Below are positions 11,843-11,882 of a stretch of DNA of 11,882 nucleotides, one piece after another. The stretch is from Monoraphidium neglectum (taxonomy: Eukaryota > Chlorophyta > Chlorophyceae > Sphaeropleales > Selenastraceae), in NCBI RefSeq assembly GCF_000611645.1, contig NW_014013406.1:24881-36762 (forward strand), written 5' to 3'. Positions within the stretch are counted from its first letter, which is position 1, and each line of letters begins with the position of its first letter. A model generated the notes under the pieces. The model saw nothing but the letters and a program-made list of their open reading frames with translations, was not told where the DNA came from and did not search any database. The translations under genes were made by a program, and so were the position numbers.

Positions 11843-11882
11843 AGTTACTCATACCATAGCATCACTGCCATCGGCCTCGCGC

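Overview
This is GC-rich nuclear DNA from a eukaryote, most likely a volvocine-type green alga (the Chlamydomonas/Volvox/Gonium group). The clues are short GT-AG introns of about 170-275 bp with GTGAG/GTGCG donors, strongly biased GC-rich coding sequence with many Ala codons, long CAG/CTG runs inside reading frames, and TGTAA (the chlorophyte polyadenylation signal) just after two stop codons. The species cannot be fixed from sequence alone.

All four genes lie on the minus strand and are tandem copies of one gene. In order of transcription, right to left, they are D (9535 to beyond the right edge; exon 1 missing), C (6194-8869; complete), B (2851-5509; complete but with an in-frame TGA) and A (1-2368; its 3' end, including the expected MYND finger, lies off the left edge). 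Each gene has three coding exons with conserved junctions: intron 1 in phase 0 and intron 2 in phase 1. Exon 1 is exactly 297 bp in A, B and C when counted from the shared ATG. The predicted proteins have about 600 residues of Ala/Leu-rich, probably armadillo-like helical sequence, then a Gln-rich linker, then a C-terminal MYND-type zinc finger. No enzyme domain such as SET is visible, so a scaffold or protein-interaction role is the most that can be inferred.

The copies form two subfamilies, A+B and C+D. The B-A and C-B spacers are homologous to each other, while the D-C spacer is different. Copy C looks mosaic: its body matches D, but its extreme 3' end and 3' flank match B. That is the expected product of unequal crossing-over in the MYND exon. 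The Gln linker differs sharply between copies: 36 Gln in B (34 pure CAG), 44 Gln in D (29 pure CAG), an interrupted tract in A, and no long run in C.

Three further points stand out. Copy B has a TGA in exon 2 that an alternative in-frame 3' splice site could remove. An 11-bp element, TCGGAGATCAC, is kept upstream of the start codon in A, B and C. A segment of about 210 bp is present in the C-B spacer but absent from the homologous B-A spacer. I see no tRNA, rRNA, CRISPR array or autonomous transposon.
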